Below are positions 25,545 to 35,101 of a stretch of 64,000 nt of DNA, piece after piece. The position numbers and the translations under genes were made by a program. The DNA is from Streptomyces sp. 8K308 (GTDB lineage Bacteria > Actinomycetota > Actinomycetes > Streptomycetales > Streptomycetaceae), in assembly GCF_004348315.1 (NCBI RefSeq), contig NZ_SMKC01000001.1, forward strand, positions 1-64,000. Direction: 5' to 3'. The notes beneath the pieces were generated by a model that saw only the letters and a program-made list of their open reading frames with translations, had not been told where the DNA came from and ran no database searches. Numbering within the stretch: the stretch's first letter is position 1; every line of letters starts with the position of its first letter.

Positions 25545-26276
25545 TCAGGCGCCGCCGTCCTCCTCCGCGTGGGAGCGGCGGTCGATGGCGGTGAGGTGGG
25601 CGCGCATGGCCTCGACCGGGGCCGTGGGGTCGCCCGACTCGAACGCGGCGAGGATCGCGGCGTGTTCGGTGACAGCCTGGTCGATGTCGAAGGTGCCGTG
25701 GTCGACGGACTGGCGGAGCCGGTGGGCGTGGGCGTTCAGCGACTCCGCCATCTGGGTGAGGAAGTGGTTGCCCCCGGCGCGGATGATCACCAGGTGGAAG
25801 GACCAGTCGGCGGTGAAGCACTCGCGGAGGTCGGCGTAGCCGGTCGGCGGGCCCTCGCCGCTGCGGAGGCGGGCGACCTCGTGGGCCGCCAGGACGTGGT
25901 GGGCGTGGGCGGCGCGCAGGTCCGACAGGAGGTCGGCGGCGCGGAGCGCCGCGCGCTCCACGGCGGCGATCTCGACGACGGCGCGGGCGTCCATCAGCTC
26001 CGTCATCTGGGCGGCGGAGAGCGGCGGCGCCACGCGATAGCCCTTGAGGGCGGTCCTGGCGACGAGGCCGGTGTGCTCCATCTGCACCAGCGCCTCGCGC
26101 ACCGGCGTCTGGGAGACACCCAACTCCCTCGACAGCGAGTCGATGTTGAGCGAGCTGCCGGGGGGCGTCGAGCCGTCGAGTAGCTTCTCGAGGATCGCGT
26201 CGTAGACGCCGTCGCGGAGGGCGCGGCGCGGGACCACGGGGGTCTTCGGCTGGGTTGGCGGGCTCTGGGGAGTCAT
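25545..26276 (-). CDS. GntR-family regulator, FCD (FadR) type
   Basis: A 243-residue GntR regulator. Winged HTH at residues 18-85 (LRDGVYDAILEKLL, LGVSQTPVREALVQMEHTGLV) and a helical FCD effector domain from about 95, with metal-ligand-like residues (LMDARAVVEIAA, FHLVIIRAGGN, EHAAILAAFESGD). ATG 26276 is taken at the start of the normal family length; ribosome site is weak. It diverges from the tetrulose operon, and a dyad ATCCTATACGAT lies in the 114-base gap, so it likely represses that operon in response to a small organic acid or sugar phosphate. A copy of its 3' end is at 21525-21651. Confidence 0.9.
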   Translation of the reverse strand: MTPQSPPTQPKTPVVPRRALRDGVYDAILEKLLDGSTPPGSSLNIDSLSRELGVSQTPVREALVQMEHTGLVARTALKGYRVAPPLSAAQMTELMDARAVVEIAAVERAALRAADLLSDLRAAHAHHVLAAHEVARLRSGEGPPTGYADLRECFTADWSFHLVIIRAGGNHFLTQMAESLNAHAHRLRQSVDHGTFDIDQAVTEHAAILAAFESGDPTAPVEAMRAHLTAIDRRSHAEEDGGA

Positions 26277-26334
26277 ATCGGCTCGATGGTATCGGGCGGG
26301 CGGGATCGCACGCGGACTGTACCGACGAGAATAG

Positions 26335-26346
26335 ATCCTATACGAT
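26335..26346. promoter_or_regulatory. Dyad between gntR and the tetrulose operon, likely GntR operator
   Basis: ATCCTATACGAT is a near-palindrome of the form ATCnTATAnGAT, a shape known for FCD GntR regulators. It lies 45 bases before the ATG at 26391 and 59 bases from the gntR start. A second partial repeat CGATCCACGATACG follows. A close match (10 of 12) lies before tctC at 3087-3098. Confidence 0.5.
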
Positions 26347-26390
26347 CCACGATACGGGCGCCCCGCTGACATCGACGTTCGGAGACGCAC

Positions 26391-27320
26391 ATGGCTTTCT
26401 CTGCGCAGGACTGGCCGATCGGCGCCGCGCTCCTGCAGTTCCCCGACGCCCAGGACGCGCCCGCGGCGCGGTGGGCGGAGACCCTGCGGGAGGTGGCCGC
26501 CGCCGGGTTCGACCACGTTGACCTCACCGACACCTGGGTGCGGCCCGGCGACCTGGACGCCGAGCGGCGCCGGGAGCTGGCCGCGGGGCTCAGGGAGGCC
26601 GGCCTCGGCGTCACCGCGATCTCCACGGTGCGGCGCAGCGTGACGGATCCGGACGAGGGGCGGGCCGAGGAGAACCTGGCGTACCTGCTCAGGACGGTGG
26701 AGGCCGCGGCCGACCTCGGCGTCGGGGTGGTGTCCGTCGGGCTGCACCGCGAGCTCTCCGGGCGACAGCGGGCGGCCGTGTGGTTCTGGACCGAGCCGGG
26801 GGCGAGCGACCCGGTCGGGGACGAGCGGGTCTGGGGCCTGGCCGTCGAGCGGCTCGGCCTGATCGGCGAGCGGGCCGCGGAGCTCGGGGTGGCGGTGTCC
26901 CTGGAGATGTACGAGGACACCTACCTCGGGACGGCGGAGAGCGCCGTCCGGCTGGTGCGGGAGATCGGGGCGGCCAACGTCGGGCTCAACCCGGACATCG
27001 GGAACCTGGTGCGGCTGCACAGGCCCGTGGAGGACTGGGAGCGGATCATGCTCGAGACCGCGCCGTTCACCAACTACTGGCACGTCAAGAACTACTACCG
27101 GGACCACGACCCGGCCACCGACGCCTACTTCACCGTGCCGGCCCCGGCCGAGTCCGGGTTCGTCAACTACCGGCGGGCCGTCGAGATCGCGTTGGCCGCC
27201 GGGTTCGCCGGCCCGATCTGCGTGGAGCACTACGGCGGCGACGGGTTGAGCGTGTCGGCCACCAACCGGGAGTACCTGCGGCGGCTGTTGGCCGCCAAGC
27301 TGCCCGGAGGTGCCAGGTGA
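26391..27320 (+). CDS. Sugar phosphate isomerase/epimerase (TIM barrel), EryC-like
   Basis: A 309-residue xylose-isomerase-type TIM barrel. Metal-ligand strands are visible: VSLEMYED (Glu), GLNPDIGN (Asp), YWHVKNYY (His) and GPICVEHYGGDG (Glu). ATG 26391 follows GGAGACGCAC. Its TGA overlaps the GTG of the kinase gene. Together with a DhaK-type kinase, RpiB and TPI this matches the erythritol/threitol catabolic set described for Brucella and Mycobacterium, where a protein of this fold epimerises a tetrulose phosphate. Assignment to that reaction is from context; 2-keto sugar isomerisation is an alternative. Confidence 0.85.
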   Translation: MAFSAQDWPIGAALLQFPDAQDAPAARWAETLREVAAAGFDHVDLTDTWVRPGDLDAERRRELAAGLREAGLGVTAISTVRRSVTDPDEGRAEENLAYLLRTVEAAADLGVGVVSVGLHRELSGRQRAAVWFWTEPGASDPVGDERVWGLAVERLGLIGERAAELGVAVSLEMYEDTYLGTAESAVRLVREIGAANVGLNPDIGNLVRLHRPVEDWERIMLETAPFTNYWHVKNYYRDHDPATDAYFTVPAPAESGFVNYRRAVEIALAAGFAGPICVEHYGGDGLSVSATNREYLRRLLAAKLPGGAR

Positions 27321-29035
27321 CGGTGGTGTGCAACGACCCGTCGGCGTTCGCCGACGAGGCGCTCGAGGGGTTCGCGGCCGCGCACGCCGGCCGGGTGCGG
27401 CGGGTGCGCGGCGGCGTGGTGCGGGCCAGCGCGACCCCGCCGGGTCGGGTCGCGCTGGTGGTGGGCGGCGGCAGCGGCCACTACCCGGCGTTCGCGGGGT
27501 GGGTCGGCCCGGGCTTGGCGCACGGCGCGGCCTGCGGCAACCTGTTCGCCTCGCCGTCCGCCGCCCAGGTCGCCTCGGTCGCGCGGGCCTGCGAGGCGGG
27601 CGGCGGCGTCATCCTCTCCTTCGGCAACTACGCGGGCGACGTGCTGCACTTCGGCCAGGCGGCCGTCCGGCTGCGGGCCGAGGGGCTCGACGTGCGGGTG
27701 CTGACGGTGACGGACGACATCGCCTCGGCGCCGCCAGAGGACCACGGAGCGCGCCGCGGGATCGCGGGCGACCTGCCGGTGTTCAAGATCATGGGCGCGG
27801 CGGCCGAGCACGGCCTCGACATCGACGAGGTGGAGCGGGTGGGTCGCCGGGCCGTGGCGGCGACGCGTTCCCTGGGCGTCGCCTTTGGCGGCTGCACCCT
27901 GCCGGGCGCGGCCGAGCCGCTGTTCACGATTGAGCCGGGCCGGATGGCGATCGGCCTCGGCATCCACGGCGAACCGGGCATCGAGGAGCGGGAGTTGGCG
28001 AGCGCCGACGCCGTGGCCGACCTGCTGGTCGATCGGTTGCTCGGTGAGCGCCCGGCCTGGCACGTGGGGTACGGCGAGGACCGGGTGGCGGTGCTGGTCA
28101 ACGGGCTAGGCGAGACCAAGTACGAGGAGCTGTACGTGGTCCACCGGCGGGTGGCGGCGCGCCTGGCCGAGCACGGGCTGCGGCCGGTCGACCCGGAGGT
28201 CGGCGAGCTGGTCACCAGTCTGGACATGGCCGGGCTCTCGCTCACCCTCACCTTCTTGGACGACGAGCTGGCCGAGCTGTGGGAGGCGCCGGCGGACTCC
28301 CCCGCCTACCGCAAGGGCCTGGTCGAGCCGCGGCCGGCGCGCGCGGACGACCTCGACGCCTCCGCGGCGCCGCCCGCGATCGCGGCGGGCGCCGAGCCCT
28401 CGCGGACGGCGGCGCGGCGTCTTGTGACGGCGCTGGAGACGGTCACCGACGTGATCGCCGCCCACGAGGAGGAGTTGGGCCGGCTCGACGCGGTCGCCGG
28501 GGACGGCGACCACGGCATCGGGATGCGGCGCGGCGCGGAGGCGGCGGCCACGGCCGGAGCCGAGGCGGCGGCCGCCGGGGCCGGCGCGATGACGACGCTG
28601 GTCAGGGCCGGCGAGGCGTGGGCCGAGCGGGCCGGCGGCACCTCGGGGGCGCTGTGGGGCGCCATGCTGACGGCGTTCGGCGCGGCGCTCGGCGACGAGA
28701 CGGCCCCGGATGCGGGGCGGTTGGCGGCCGGGGCGCGGGCCGCGGTGGACGCCGTCACGGAGTTGGGCGGCGCGCGTCCCGGCGACAAGACGCTGGTGGA
28801 CGCGGCCCTGCCGTTCGCCGAGACGCTGGCGAAGGCGCTCGAGGAAGGCGAGCCGGCCGGCCGCGCGGGCGCGTTGGCCGCCCGGGCGGCGAAGCGGGCC
28901 GCGGACGCGACGGCCGACTTCCCGGCGCGGCTCGGCCGGGCCCGGGTGCACGGCGAACGCGGGATCGGCACCCCCGACGCGGGCGCGGTCTCGTTCGCCC
29001 TGATCGTGACGGCTCTGAGTGAGGAGTTCGAGTGA
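27317..29035 (+). CDS. Fused DhaK-DhaL kinase, probable erythrulose kinase
   Basis: A 572-residue ATP-dependent ketose kinase. Residues 1 to about 335 are DhaK ([26 protein letters not shown], and substrate-binding His217 in LGIHGEPGI); after an Ala-rich linker the DhaL nucleotide domain follows ([27 protein letters not shown]). Such fusions phosphorylate dihydroxyacetone, and in tetritol pathways L- or D-erythrulose. GTG 27317 has GGAGG six bases upstream and overlaps the previous stop. Since RpiB and TPI follow at once, a tetrulose is the more likely substrate than dihydroxyacetone, but sequence alone does not decide. Confidence 0.9.
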   Translation: MTVVCNDPSAFADEALEGFAAAHAGRVRRVRGGVVRASATPPGRVALVVGGGSGHYPAFAGWVGPGLAHGAACGNLFASPSAAQVASVARACEAGGGVILSFGNYAGDVLHFGQAAVRLRAEGLDVRVLTVTDDIASAPPEDHGARRGIAGDLPVFKIMGAAAEHGLDIDEVERVGRRAVAATRSLGVAFGGCTLPGAAEPLFTIEPGRMAIGLGIHGEPGIEERELASADAVADLLVDRLLGERPAWHVGYGEDRVAVLVNGLGETKYEELYVVHRRVAARLAEHGLRPVDPEVGELVTSLDMAGLSLTLTFLDDELAELWEAPADSPAYRKGLVEPRPARADDLDASAAPPAIAAGAEPSRTAARRLVTALETVTDVIAAHEEELGRLDAVAGDGDHGIGMRRGAEAAATAGAEAAAAGAGAMTTLVRAGEAWAERAGGTSGALWGAMLTAFGAALGDETAPDAGRLAAGARAAVDAVTELGGARPGDKTLVDAALPFAETLAKALEEGEPAGRAGALAARAAKRAADATADFPARLGRARVHGERGIGTPDAGAVSFALIVTALSEEFE

Positions 29036-29484
29036 TGCTGCGGATAGCGGTGGGCGCCGACGGCGCCGGCTTCGACTACAAGGAGGCGCTCAAGGCCGAC
29101 CTGGCGGCCAACGACCTGGTGGCGGAGGTCATCGACGTCGGGATCGCCGAGGGGCAGGGCACCGACTACCCCCATGTCGCGGTGGAGGCCGCGCGGCTGG
29201 TGGCCGAGGGGCGGGCGGACCGGGCGCTGCTGGTCTGCGGCACCGGCCTCGGGGTGGCGATCGCGGCCAACAAGGTGCCGGGGATCCGGGCGGTCACCGC
29301 GCACGACTCGTTCTCCGTCGAACGCTCCGTGCTGTCCAACGACGCGCAGGTGCTGTGCCTCGGCCAGCGGGTGATCGGTCTGGAGCTGGCGCGCCGGCTG
29401 GCCGGGGAGTGGCTGACGTACACCTTTGACCCGGCCTCGGCCTCGGCGGCCAAGGTCGAGGCGATCCGTTCCTACGAGGGGTGA
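29035..29484 (+). CDS. rpiB: RpiB/LacA-type isomerase (probable tetrulose-4-phosphate isomerase)
   Basis: A 149-residue RpiB-family aldose-ketose isomerase. The catalytic Cys is in [16 protein letters not shown] and the phosphate/ring-opening histidine block in [26 protein letters not shown] 29035 overlaps the kinase stop; GAGGAG lies upstream, and GTG 29032 is adjacent. Family members convert ribose-5-phosphate, or in tetritol pathways (EryI/DerI) D-erythrulose-4-phosphate to erythrose-4-phosphate. The neighbouring kinase and TPI favour the latter; a housekeeping ribose-5-phosphate role is less likely in this operon. Confidence 0.9.
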   Translation: MLRIAVGADGAGFDYKEALKADLAANDLVAEVIDVGIAEGQGTDYPHVAVEAARLVAEGRADRALLVCGTGLGVAIAANKVPGIRAVTAHDSFSVERSVLSNDAQVLCLGQRVIGLELARRLAGEWLTYTFDPASASAAKVEAIRSYEG

Positions 29485-30233
29485 GCGCCGCGGTGCGCTG
29501 GATCGGTACCAGCTTCAAGATGACCAAGACGATCGCCGAGTCGGCGGCGTACGCGGCGCGGCTGCGGGACGCGATCGGCCCGCGACTGCCCGCCGGCGTG
29601 CGGCCGTTCGTGATCCCGCCGGCGACGGCGATCGAGACGGTCGCGCGCACGCTCGGCGCCGACTCGCCGGTGCTGGTCGGCGCGCAGAACGCGCACTGGG
29701 CGGACGGGGGCGCCTGGACCGGGGAGATCTCGATGCCGCAGGCGGCCGACGCCGGGGCGCGGATCGTGGAGCTCGGCCACTCGGAGCGGCGGGCCCACTT
29801 CGCCGAGACCGACGCCACGGTCCGGCTCAAGGTCGCGGCGGCGCTCCGGCACGGGCTGATCCCGCTGGTGTGCGTCGGCGAGGACGCCGGCACGTTCGCC
29901 GCCGGCGGCTCGGCCGACCACGTGGTCGCCCAGGCGCGCGCGGCGCTCGACGGGTTGGCCGACACGGGCTCCGTGCTGCTGGCCTACGAACCGGTCTGGG
30001 CCATCGGCGACGCCGGCCGCCCGGCCGAGCCGGCCGAGATCGCCGCGCCGGTGGCCGCCCTGCGGGACGCGGTAGGCGACCGCGTCGCCGGGGTGCTCTA
30101 CGGCGGCTCGGTCGCCCCGGACAACGCCGCCGCGCTGCTCGGAGTCCCGGGCGTCGACGGCCTCTTCGTCGGCCGCGCCGCCTGGCGGGTGTCGGGCCTG
30201 CTGGCGCTGCTCGACATCGCGGGCGAGCGCTGA
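29481..30233 (+). CDS. Triosephosphate-isomerase family protein (probable EryH/LerI tetrulose-phosphate isomerase)
   Basis: A 250-residue TPI barrel with all catalytic residues: Lys in GTSFKM, His in VELGHSERR, Glu in [10 protein letters not shown], and the phosphate loop YGGSVAP. The opening [11 protein letters not shown] differs from glycolytic TPI (GNWKMN) and resembles the TpiA2/EryH branch, which works on L-erythrulose-1-phosphate. GTG start overlaps the rpiB stop by four bases. As the last gene of the four-gene operon it would link the kinase product to the RpiB step, giving erythrose-4-phosphate. Glycolytic TPI activity cannot be excluded. Confidence 0.9.
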   Translation: MSAAVRWIGTSFKMTKTIAESAAYAARLRDAIGPRLPAGVRPFVIPPATAIETVARTLGADSPVLVGAQNAHWADGGAWTGEISMPQAADAGARIVELGHSERRAHFAETDATVRLKVAAALRHGLIPLVCVGEDAGTFAAGGSADHVVAQARAALDGLADTGSVLLAYEPVWAIGDAGRPAEPAEIAAPVAALRDAVGDRVAGVLYGGSVAPDNAAALLGVPGVDGLFVGRAAWRVSGLLALLDIAGER

Positions 30234-30336
30234 CTCACCCCTCGCCGAGCGGCCCGGCCGGCCGGGCCGCTCGGCGGGCGCCCCGTCGGCAGGGATGCCG
30301 TCGACGACCGGCACCGTCACGGTAGGGTCCGTCCCG

Positions 30337-31110
30337 ATGAGCACAGTGATCGACCTCAACAGCGATCTCGGCGAGGGGTTCGGGCAGTGGCGGCTCGGGG
30401 ACGACGAGGCGCTGCTCGCGGTCGTCACCAGCGCCAACGTGGCCTGCGGCTTCCACGCCGGTGACCCGACCATCATGCGGCGGGTGTGCGAGGCGGCGGC
30501 GGCGCGTGGCGTCGCGATCGGCGCGCAGGTCGGCTACCGGGACCTGCCGGGGTTCGGGCGCCGGTTCATCGACGTCGACCCGGCCGAGCTGGTCAACGAC
30601 GTCGTCTACCAGATCGGCGCGCTGGACGGCTTCGCGCGGCTCGCCGGCACCCGGGTCGCCTATGTGAAGCCGCACGGCGCGCTCTACAACGCGATCGTCC
30701 ACCACGAGGCGCAGGCCGCGGCCGTCGCCGAGGCGGTGCGCCGGTACGATCCGGCGCTGCCGGTGCTCGGGCTGCCGGGCAGCGTCTGGCTGCGGGCCGC
30801 GGCCGAGGCCGGGTTGACGCCCGTGCACGAGGCGTTCGCCGACCGTGCCTACACGCCGCGGGGCGCCCTGGTGTCGCGCCGCGAACCGGGCGCCGTGCTG
30901 CACGACGCCGACCAGATCGTGGCGCGCTGCCTGCGGATGGTGACCGAGGGCGTGGTGACCGCGGTGGACGGCAGCGACGTACCGCTGAGCGTGCGGTCGT
31001 TGTGCGTGCACGGGGACACGCCGGGCGCGGTGGCCATCGCCAAGCGGCTGCGGGCGGAGCTCGAGCGGGCCGGGCACCCACCGGCGCCGTTCGCGGTGGC
31101 CGCGCCGTGA
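30337..31110 (+). CDS. pxpA: 5-oxoprolinase subunit PxpA (LamB/YcsF)
   Basis: A 257-residue LamB/YcsF protein: [39 protein letters not shown] and [13 protein letters not shown] are family signatures. With PxpB and PxpC it forms the ATP-dependent prokaryotic 5-oxoprolinase that opens pyroglutamate, a damage product of glutamine, to glutamate. ATG 30337 begins the standard N-terminus; the ribosome site is weak. The following genes overlap by four bases each, so pxpABC is one operon. It is separated from the tetrulose operon by 103 bases. Confidence 0.95.
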   Translation: MSTVIDLNSDLGEGFGQWRLGDDEALLAVVTSANVACGFHAGDPTIMRRVCEAAAARGVAIGAQVGYRDLPGFGRRFIDVDPAELVNDVVYQIGALDGFARLAGTRVAYVKPHGALYNAIVHHEAQAAAVAEAVRRYDPALPVLGLPGSVWLRAAAEAGLTPVHEAFADRAYTPRGALVSRREPGAVLHDADQIVARCLRMVTEGVVTAVDGSDVPLSVRSLCVHGDTPGAVAIAKRLRAELERAGHPPAPFAVAAP

Positions 31111-31772
31111 GCGGCGGCACCCCGCTCCTCGGGGTGCGGCGGGCGGGCGACGCGGCGGTGCTCGCCGAGTTGGAGGGACTGCCGGCCGTGCTGGCGCTGC
31201 GGGCCTCGCTGCTGGCCGAACGACCGCCGGGCGTGGACGAGTTGGTGCCGGCGGCCCGCACGCTGCTGGTGCGGTACGACCCGAGCGTGACGGGCCACGA
31301 CGACGTGCGGCGGACACTGGCCGAGCGGGCGGCGGGGCTCGCCGCCGGGGACGTCGCACGGCCGCCCGGCCGGCTCGACACGCTGACCGTCCCGGTCCGC
31401 TACGACGGCCCCGACCTGGCGGAGGTCGCCGCGCTGACCGGGCTCAGCGCGGCGGAGGTGGTGGCCCGGCACACCGCGCCGCTCTACACCGTGGCGTTCG
31501 CCGGGTTCGCGCCCGGCTTCGGCTATCTCACCGGCACCGACCCGGTGTTGCACGTGCCGCGCCGAGCCGAGCCGCGAACCGCCGTGCCGGCGGGCTCGGT
31601 AGCGGTGGCCGGCGGCTACACCGGCGTCTATCCGCGTTCCTCGCCGGGCGGTTGGCGGCTGCTCGGCACGACGGACGCGCCGCTGTGGGACACCGACCGC
31701 GACCCGCCGGCGCTGCTCGTGCCGGGGCGGACGGTGCGCTTCACGGCGATCGGTGTGGGGGCGACGGCATGA
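31107..31772 (+). CDS. pxpB: 5-oxoprolinase subunit PxpB (KipI-like)
   Basis: A 221-residue allophanate hydrolase subunit 1/KipI family protein. Diagnostic block [47 protein letters not shown] is split here as [12 protein letters not shown] and [17 protein letters not shown] near residues 130-180. GTG 31107 overlaps the pxpA stop, and the stop overlaps the pxpC ATG. It works with PxpC in phosphorylating and ring-opening 5-oxoproline. Confidence 0.94.
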   Translation: MSGGTPLLGVRRAGDAAVLAELEGLPAVLALRASLLAERPPGVDELVPAARTLLVRYDPSVTGHDDVRRTLAERAAGLAAGDVARPPGRLDTLTVPVRYDGPDLAEVAALTGLSAAEVVARHTAPLYTVAFAGFAPGFGYLTGTDPVLHVPRRAEPRTAVPAGSVAVAGGYTGVYPRSSPGGWRLLGTTDAPLWDTDRDPPALLVPGRTVRFTAIGVGATA

Positions 31773-32641
31773 GCGCGTGGGCCCTGGAGATCGTCGCGAC
31801 CGGGCCGCTGGCCACCGTGCAGGACCGGGGCAGGCCCGGCTGGGCCGAGCTCGGCGTGCCGCGCTCCGGCGCCGCCGACGGGCCGGCGCTCGCCCTGGCC
31901 AACCGGCTGGTGGGCAACGCGCCGGACGCCGCCGGCGTCGAGGTCACCTTCGGCGGGCTCCAGGTGCGGGCACGGGGTCGCGGGGTGTGGTACGCGGCGG
32001 TGACGGGCGCGCCGGGCGCGGTGACGGTGGACGGCGTCCCGGCACCGTTCGCCGCGCCGCTGGCGCTGCGGGACGGCGCCGTCCTGGAACTCGGGCCGCC
32101 GACCTCGGGGTTGCGGAGCTACCTGGCGGTGCGCGGCGGCGTCGACGTGCCGCCGGTGCTTGGCTCGCGGGCCACCGACCTGCTGTCGGGGCTCGGCCCC
32201 GCGCCGCTGCGGACCGGCGACACCCTGCCGGTAGGCGAGCCGGCCGGGCCCCTCCCCCGCGTGGACGCGGCCCCGTGTTCCGCGCCGCCGAAGGAGTTCC
32301 TGCTGCGGGTGCTGCCCGGGCCGCGGGACGACTGGTTCCCCGCCGGAGCCGTCGAGCTGCTGTGCGCGGCACGTTGGACGGCGACCAGTGAGGGCAACCG
32401 GGTCGGCATCCGGCTCTCAGGACCCGAGCTGCGGCGGGAGCGGGACGGCGAGCTGCCGGCGGAGGGCATGGTGGCCGGCGCGCTCCAGGTGCCGCCCAAC
32501 GGCCAGCCCGTGTTGTTCCTCGCCGACCACCCGGTCACCGGCGGCTACCCGGTGATCGCCGTGCTCCACGGCGCGGACCTGCCACTGGCCGGCCAGATCC
32601 CCCCGGGGGCCGCTGTCCGGTTCCGCTCCGCTCGGGCCTGA
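31769..32641 (+). CDS. pxpC: 5-oxoprolinase subunit PxpC
   Basis: A 290-residue allophanate hydrolase subunit 2/PxpC protein. Family blocks: TVQDRGRPGWAELGVPRSGA, ALALANRLVGN, LRVLPGPRDDWF, SEGNRVGIRLSGP and PPNGQPVLFLADHPVTGGYPVIAV. Length is normal. ATG overlaps the pxpB stop by four bases. It ends the operon; its last bases contain the first copy of a 17-base direct repeat (32619-32635). Confidence 0.94.
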   Translation: MSAWALEIVATGPLATVQDRGRPGWAELGVPRSGAADGPALALANRLVGNAPDAAGVEVTFGGLQVRARGRGVWYAAVTGAPGAVTVDGVPAPFAAPLALRDGAVLELGPPTSGLRSYLAVRGGVDVPPVLGSRATDLLSGLGPAPLRTGDTLPVGEPAGPLPRVDAAPCSAPPKEFLLRVLPGPRDDWFPAGAVELLCAARWTATSEGNRVGIRLSGPELRRERDGELPAEGMVAGALQVPPNGQPVLFLADHPVTGGYPVIAVLHGADLPLAGQIPPGAAVRFRSARA

Positions 32642-32677
32642 CCTCGACCGGCCGGGCCGCGGTTCCGCTCCGCTCGG
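32619..32677. repeat. 17-base direct repeat at the end of pxpC
   Basis: GGTTCCGCTCCGCTCGG occurs at 32619-32635 (inside pxpC) and 32661-32677 (after the stop at 32641), 42 bases apart start to start. It may be a small tandem duplication or slippage product. No other copies were noticed in the window. Confidence 0.6.
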
Positions 32678-32949
32678 CCAGCACCTCCCGGCCGCCGCCG
32701 GGCCACGCCGTACGACGGCCAGGCCGCCTGGCCGGCCGGCTGCGGCGGCGGCAGCGCTCGGGCCGCGCCGCCTCGCGCCTCGCACTCGCCGTCGAGGCAG
32801 TTCAGCATCCACCTGCCCCGGGCCGCTCCCACAACGCCCGCCACGGCGGTGAACGCCCACGCAGCGGTGGGCGGCCCGGCCACAGCCGCTGCGGCCGGCC
32901 GTCAGGCCGCCGACGCGGGCGTCGCCCAGGCCGCGGCGCCAGGCGCCCG
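32642..32949. other. 308-base convergent gap, no gene recognised
   Basis: This stretch between pxpC and the 3' end of rtcB is extremely GC-rich with many GGCC/GCCG runs that can fold in several ways, for example CGGCC-GTCA-GGCCG near 32898. It may include terminators for both strands, but no single clear hairpin stands out. A minus-strand open frame across it looks like chance coding. Confidence 0.4.
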
Positions 32950-34392
32950 TCAGCCCTTGACCACGCCGAGTGGCACCAGGCGGGCCACGCGGCGGCACAG
33001 GCCGGCGCCTTCGGCGGCGGTCACCACCGCGTCGATGTCCTTGTAAGCACCGGGCGCCTCCTCGGCGAGGCCGCGGGCCGTGGTGCCGCGGACGGCGATG
33101 CCCTGGGCCTCCATCTCGGCGCGCAGCCGGCCGCCGCTGACCTCCCTGGCCGCCTGGTGGCGGCTCTCGACGCGGCCGGCGCCGTGGCAGGTGGAGTGCC
33201 ACGCGTCGCCGTCGGGGACCCCGGTGAGGAGGTAGGAGGCGGTGCCCATCGTGCCGGGGATCAGCACCGGCTGGCCGACCTCGGCGAGGTCGGGCGGCAG
33301 TTCGGGGTGTCCCGGCGGCAGCGCCCTGGTCGCGCCCTTGCGGTGCACGCACAGCCGGCGCTGCTCGCCGTCGACCCGGTGCGTCTCGATCTTGGCCAGG
33401 TTGTGCGAGATGTCGTAGACCAGGTCGAGGTCGTGGCCGACGGTCTCGGCGAACGCGGCCCGGCTTGACTCGGTGAGCAACTGCCGGTTGGCCCGGGCGT
33501 AGTTGGCGGCGGCCGCCATGGCGGCGAGGTAGTCGCGACCCTCGGGCGAGTCGGCCGGCACGCACGCCAGCTGGCGGTCCGGCACCTCGATGCCGTACCG
33601 CCGCATGGCGCGGCCCATGGTCCGCACCTGGTCGGTGCAGATCTGGTGGCCGAGGCCACGCGAGCCGCAGTGGATCATCACGCAGACCTGGCCGGCGACG
33701 AGGCCCATGGCGCGCGCCGCCGCCTCGTCGTGGACGGTCTCCACCTCCTGGACCTCCAGGAAGTGGTTGCCGGAGCCGAGGCTGCCCAGCTGGCCGAGGC
33801 CGCGGTCCCTGGCCCGGTCTCCGACCCGGCCGGCCGCCGGGTCGGCCTCGGCGAGCACGCCGCCGTCCTCGCAGCGCTCCAGGTCGCGCTCCACGCCGTG
33901 GCCGCTGGCCACCGCGTATGCGGAGCCCTCGCGCAGCACCCGGTCGAGCTCACCGCGGCCGATGTGCCAGACCGCGCCCTTCCCGGCGCCACGCGGGGTG
34001 CGGCGGCCGAGCGCGTCGAGCAGGGCGCCGATCCGAGGCGCGATCTCGGCGCGGTCGCAGTCGGCGGCGAGCAGTCGGACGCCGCAGGAGATGTCGAAGC
34101 CGACGCCGCCCGGCGAGACCACTCCCCCGGCGGCCACGTCCGTGGCGGCCACGCCGCCGATGGGGAAGCCGTAGCCCCAGTGCACGTCGGGCATGGCGTA
34201 GGAGGCGCCGACGATGCCGGGCAGCGCGGCGACGTTGACCACCTGGTCGAGCGCCTGGTCGCCGGCCGCCTGGGGCAGCAGCTCGGGGCTGGCGAAGACG
34301 ACGCCCGGCACCCGCATCGCGCCGTGGCGCGGGATGTGGTAGCGGTAGGCGCCGGCCTCGGTGATCTCGATGCGCTCCGCGTGCTGGGTCAT
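32950..34392 (-). CDS. rtcB: RtcB-type RNA-splicing ligase
   Basis: A 480-residue RtcB, joining 2',3'-cyclic-phosphate or 3'-phosphate RNA ends to 5'-OH ends using GTP and Mn. Key residues are present: Cys in [13 protein letters not shown], His in [23 protein letters not shown] and the guanylylated His in STCHGAGR. It follows the archease gene by 45 bases on the same strand, the standard pairing. RtcB acts in RNA repair or tRNA splicing; in actinobacteria it is usually linked to repair. No RtcR-type sigma-54 regulator is nearby. Confidence 0.95.
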   Translation of the reverse strand: MTQHAERIEITEAGAYRYHIPRHGAMRVPGVVFASPELLPQAAGDQALDQVVNVAALPGIVGASYAMPDVHWGYGFPIGGVAATDVAAGGVVSPGGVGFDISCGVRLLAADCDRAEIAPRIGALLDALGRRTPRGAGKGAVWHIGRGELDRVLREGSAYAVASGHGVERDLERCEDGGVLAEADPAAGRVGDRARDRGLGQLGSLGSGNHFLEVQEVETVHDEAAARAMGLVAGQVCVMIHCGSRGLGHQICTDQVRTMGRAMRRYGIEVPDRQLACVPADSPEGRDYLAAMAAAANYARANRQLLTESSRAAFAETVGHDLDLVYDISHNLAKIETHRVDGEQRRLCVHRKGATRALPPGHPELPPDLAEVGQPVLIPGTMGTASYLLTGVPDGDAWHSTCHGAGRVESRHQAAREVSGGRLRAEMEAQGIAVRGTTARGLAEEAPGAYKDIDAVVTAAEGAGLCRRVARLVPLGVVKG

Positions 34393-34437
34393 GACGCGCT
34401 CTCCTCCCGGACGGGGGTGCGTGGGCGACTCGACGGC

Positions 34438-34896
34438 TCAGACGTCGAGGGTGACCGAGCAGGTCCAACCGGCGGGCCCCCGGCCGAGCGACAGGTCGTG
34501 CAGGGTGACGGCCTTGGGGGCGGCGCCGACGGGTTCGAGGTCGTCCGCGTCGGCCATCCGGTAGGCGACCCGCAGGCCGCCGGGGATCGGGTCCAGGTCC
34601 ACGTCGACCGGTACCTCGCCGGCGGTGTCGAGCCGGTAGACGACGTCGTCCATCAGCGCCACCAGCAGCTCCGGGTCGTCGTCCGCGTGGAGCTCGGTGT
34701 GCCGCCGCCGTCGGGCGCCGGCACCGGACGAGGGGTCGGCGAAGGACTCGACGACGCCGCGCACGACCTGGGCCAGGCACTCCTCGCGCGTCGACCCCCA
34801 GGCCGAGACGCGCAGGTCAGCGGTGTGCGGGACGCCACGGTGGCCGCCACGTCCCTCAGTGTTCCCCTCGTCGGGGTGCTCGCCGTGGGTGGCCAT
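34438..34896 (-). CDS. Archease, activator of RtcB
   Basis: A 152-residue archease. The family motif [14 protein letters not shown] and the acidic C-terminal cluster ([34 protein letters not shown]) are seen. Archease helps RtcB turn over by promoting guanylylation. The start is set at ATG 34896 from the family's usual length, though the N-terminal 20 residues are low-complexity. First gene of the archease-rtcB pair; it diverges from mutA with a 205-base gap. Confidence 0.9.
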   Translation of the reverse strand: MATHGEHPDEGNTEGRGGHRGVPHTADLRVSAWGSTREECLAQVVRGVVESFADPSSGAGARRRRHTELHADDDPELLVALMDDVVYRLDTAGEVPVDVDLDPIPGGLRVAYRMADADDLEPVGAAPKAVTLHDLSLGRGPAGWTCSVTLDV

Positions 34897-35002
34897 GGGT
34901 CCATCGTCGCGCGCCGGCGCGCCGTCCGCACCCGGTGGCGTGTAGGGGTGGGCATCACGCCGGTAGGGGGACGACACGCGACGCCACTCCGCGTACCCTC
35001 CC

Positions 35003-35030
35003 AGGCACGGGTCGCATCCACCTCGTGCCT
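35003..35030. promoter_or_regulatory. Inverted repeat in the archease/mutA divergent promoter region
   Basis: AGGCACG (35003-35009) and CGTGCCT (35024-35030) are perfect 7-base arms separated by 14 bases. It lies 72 bases before the mutA start and 107 bases from the archease start. The spacing fits a regulator dimer on one face of the helix. No regulator gene is adjacent. Confidence 0.4.
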
Positions 35031-35101
35031 TGAGCCACGCTTTATCCGTCTTTTGGCCCGGCGTGCGAACCTCAGCCAGCGAGCGGGTCGAGAGGAGAAC
35101 C

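Noticed and set aside
32545-32883. Minus-strand frame after pxpC, possible small gene
   Set aside because: Overlaps pxpC, has no ribosome site and no recognisable family; composition fits chance coding in GC-rich DNA.
34897-35101. Possible cobalamin riboswitch before mutA
   Set aside because: No B12-box-like sequence or conserved fold pattern could be recognised; the B12-dependent product alone is not evidence.
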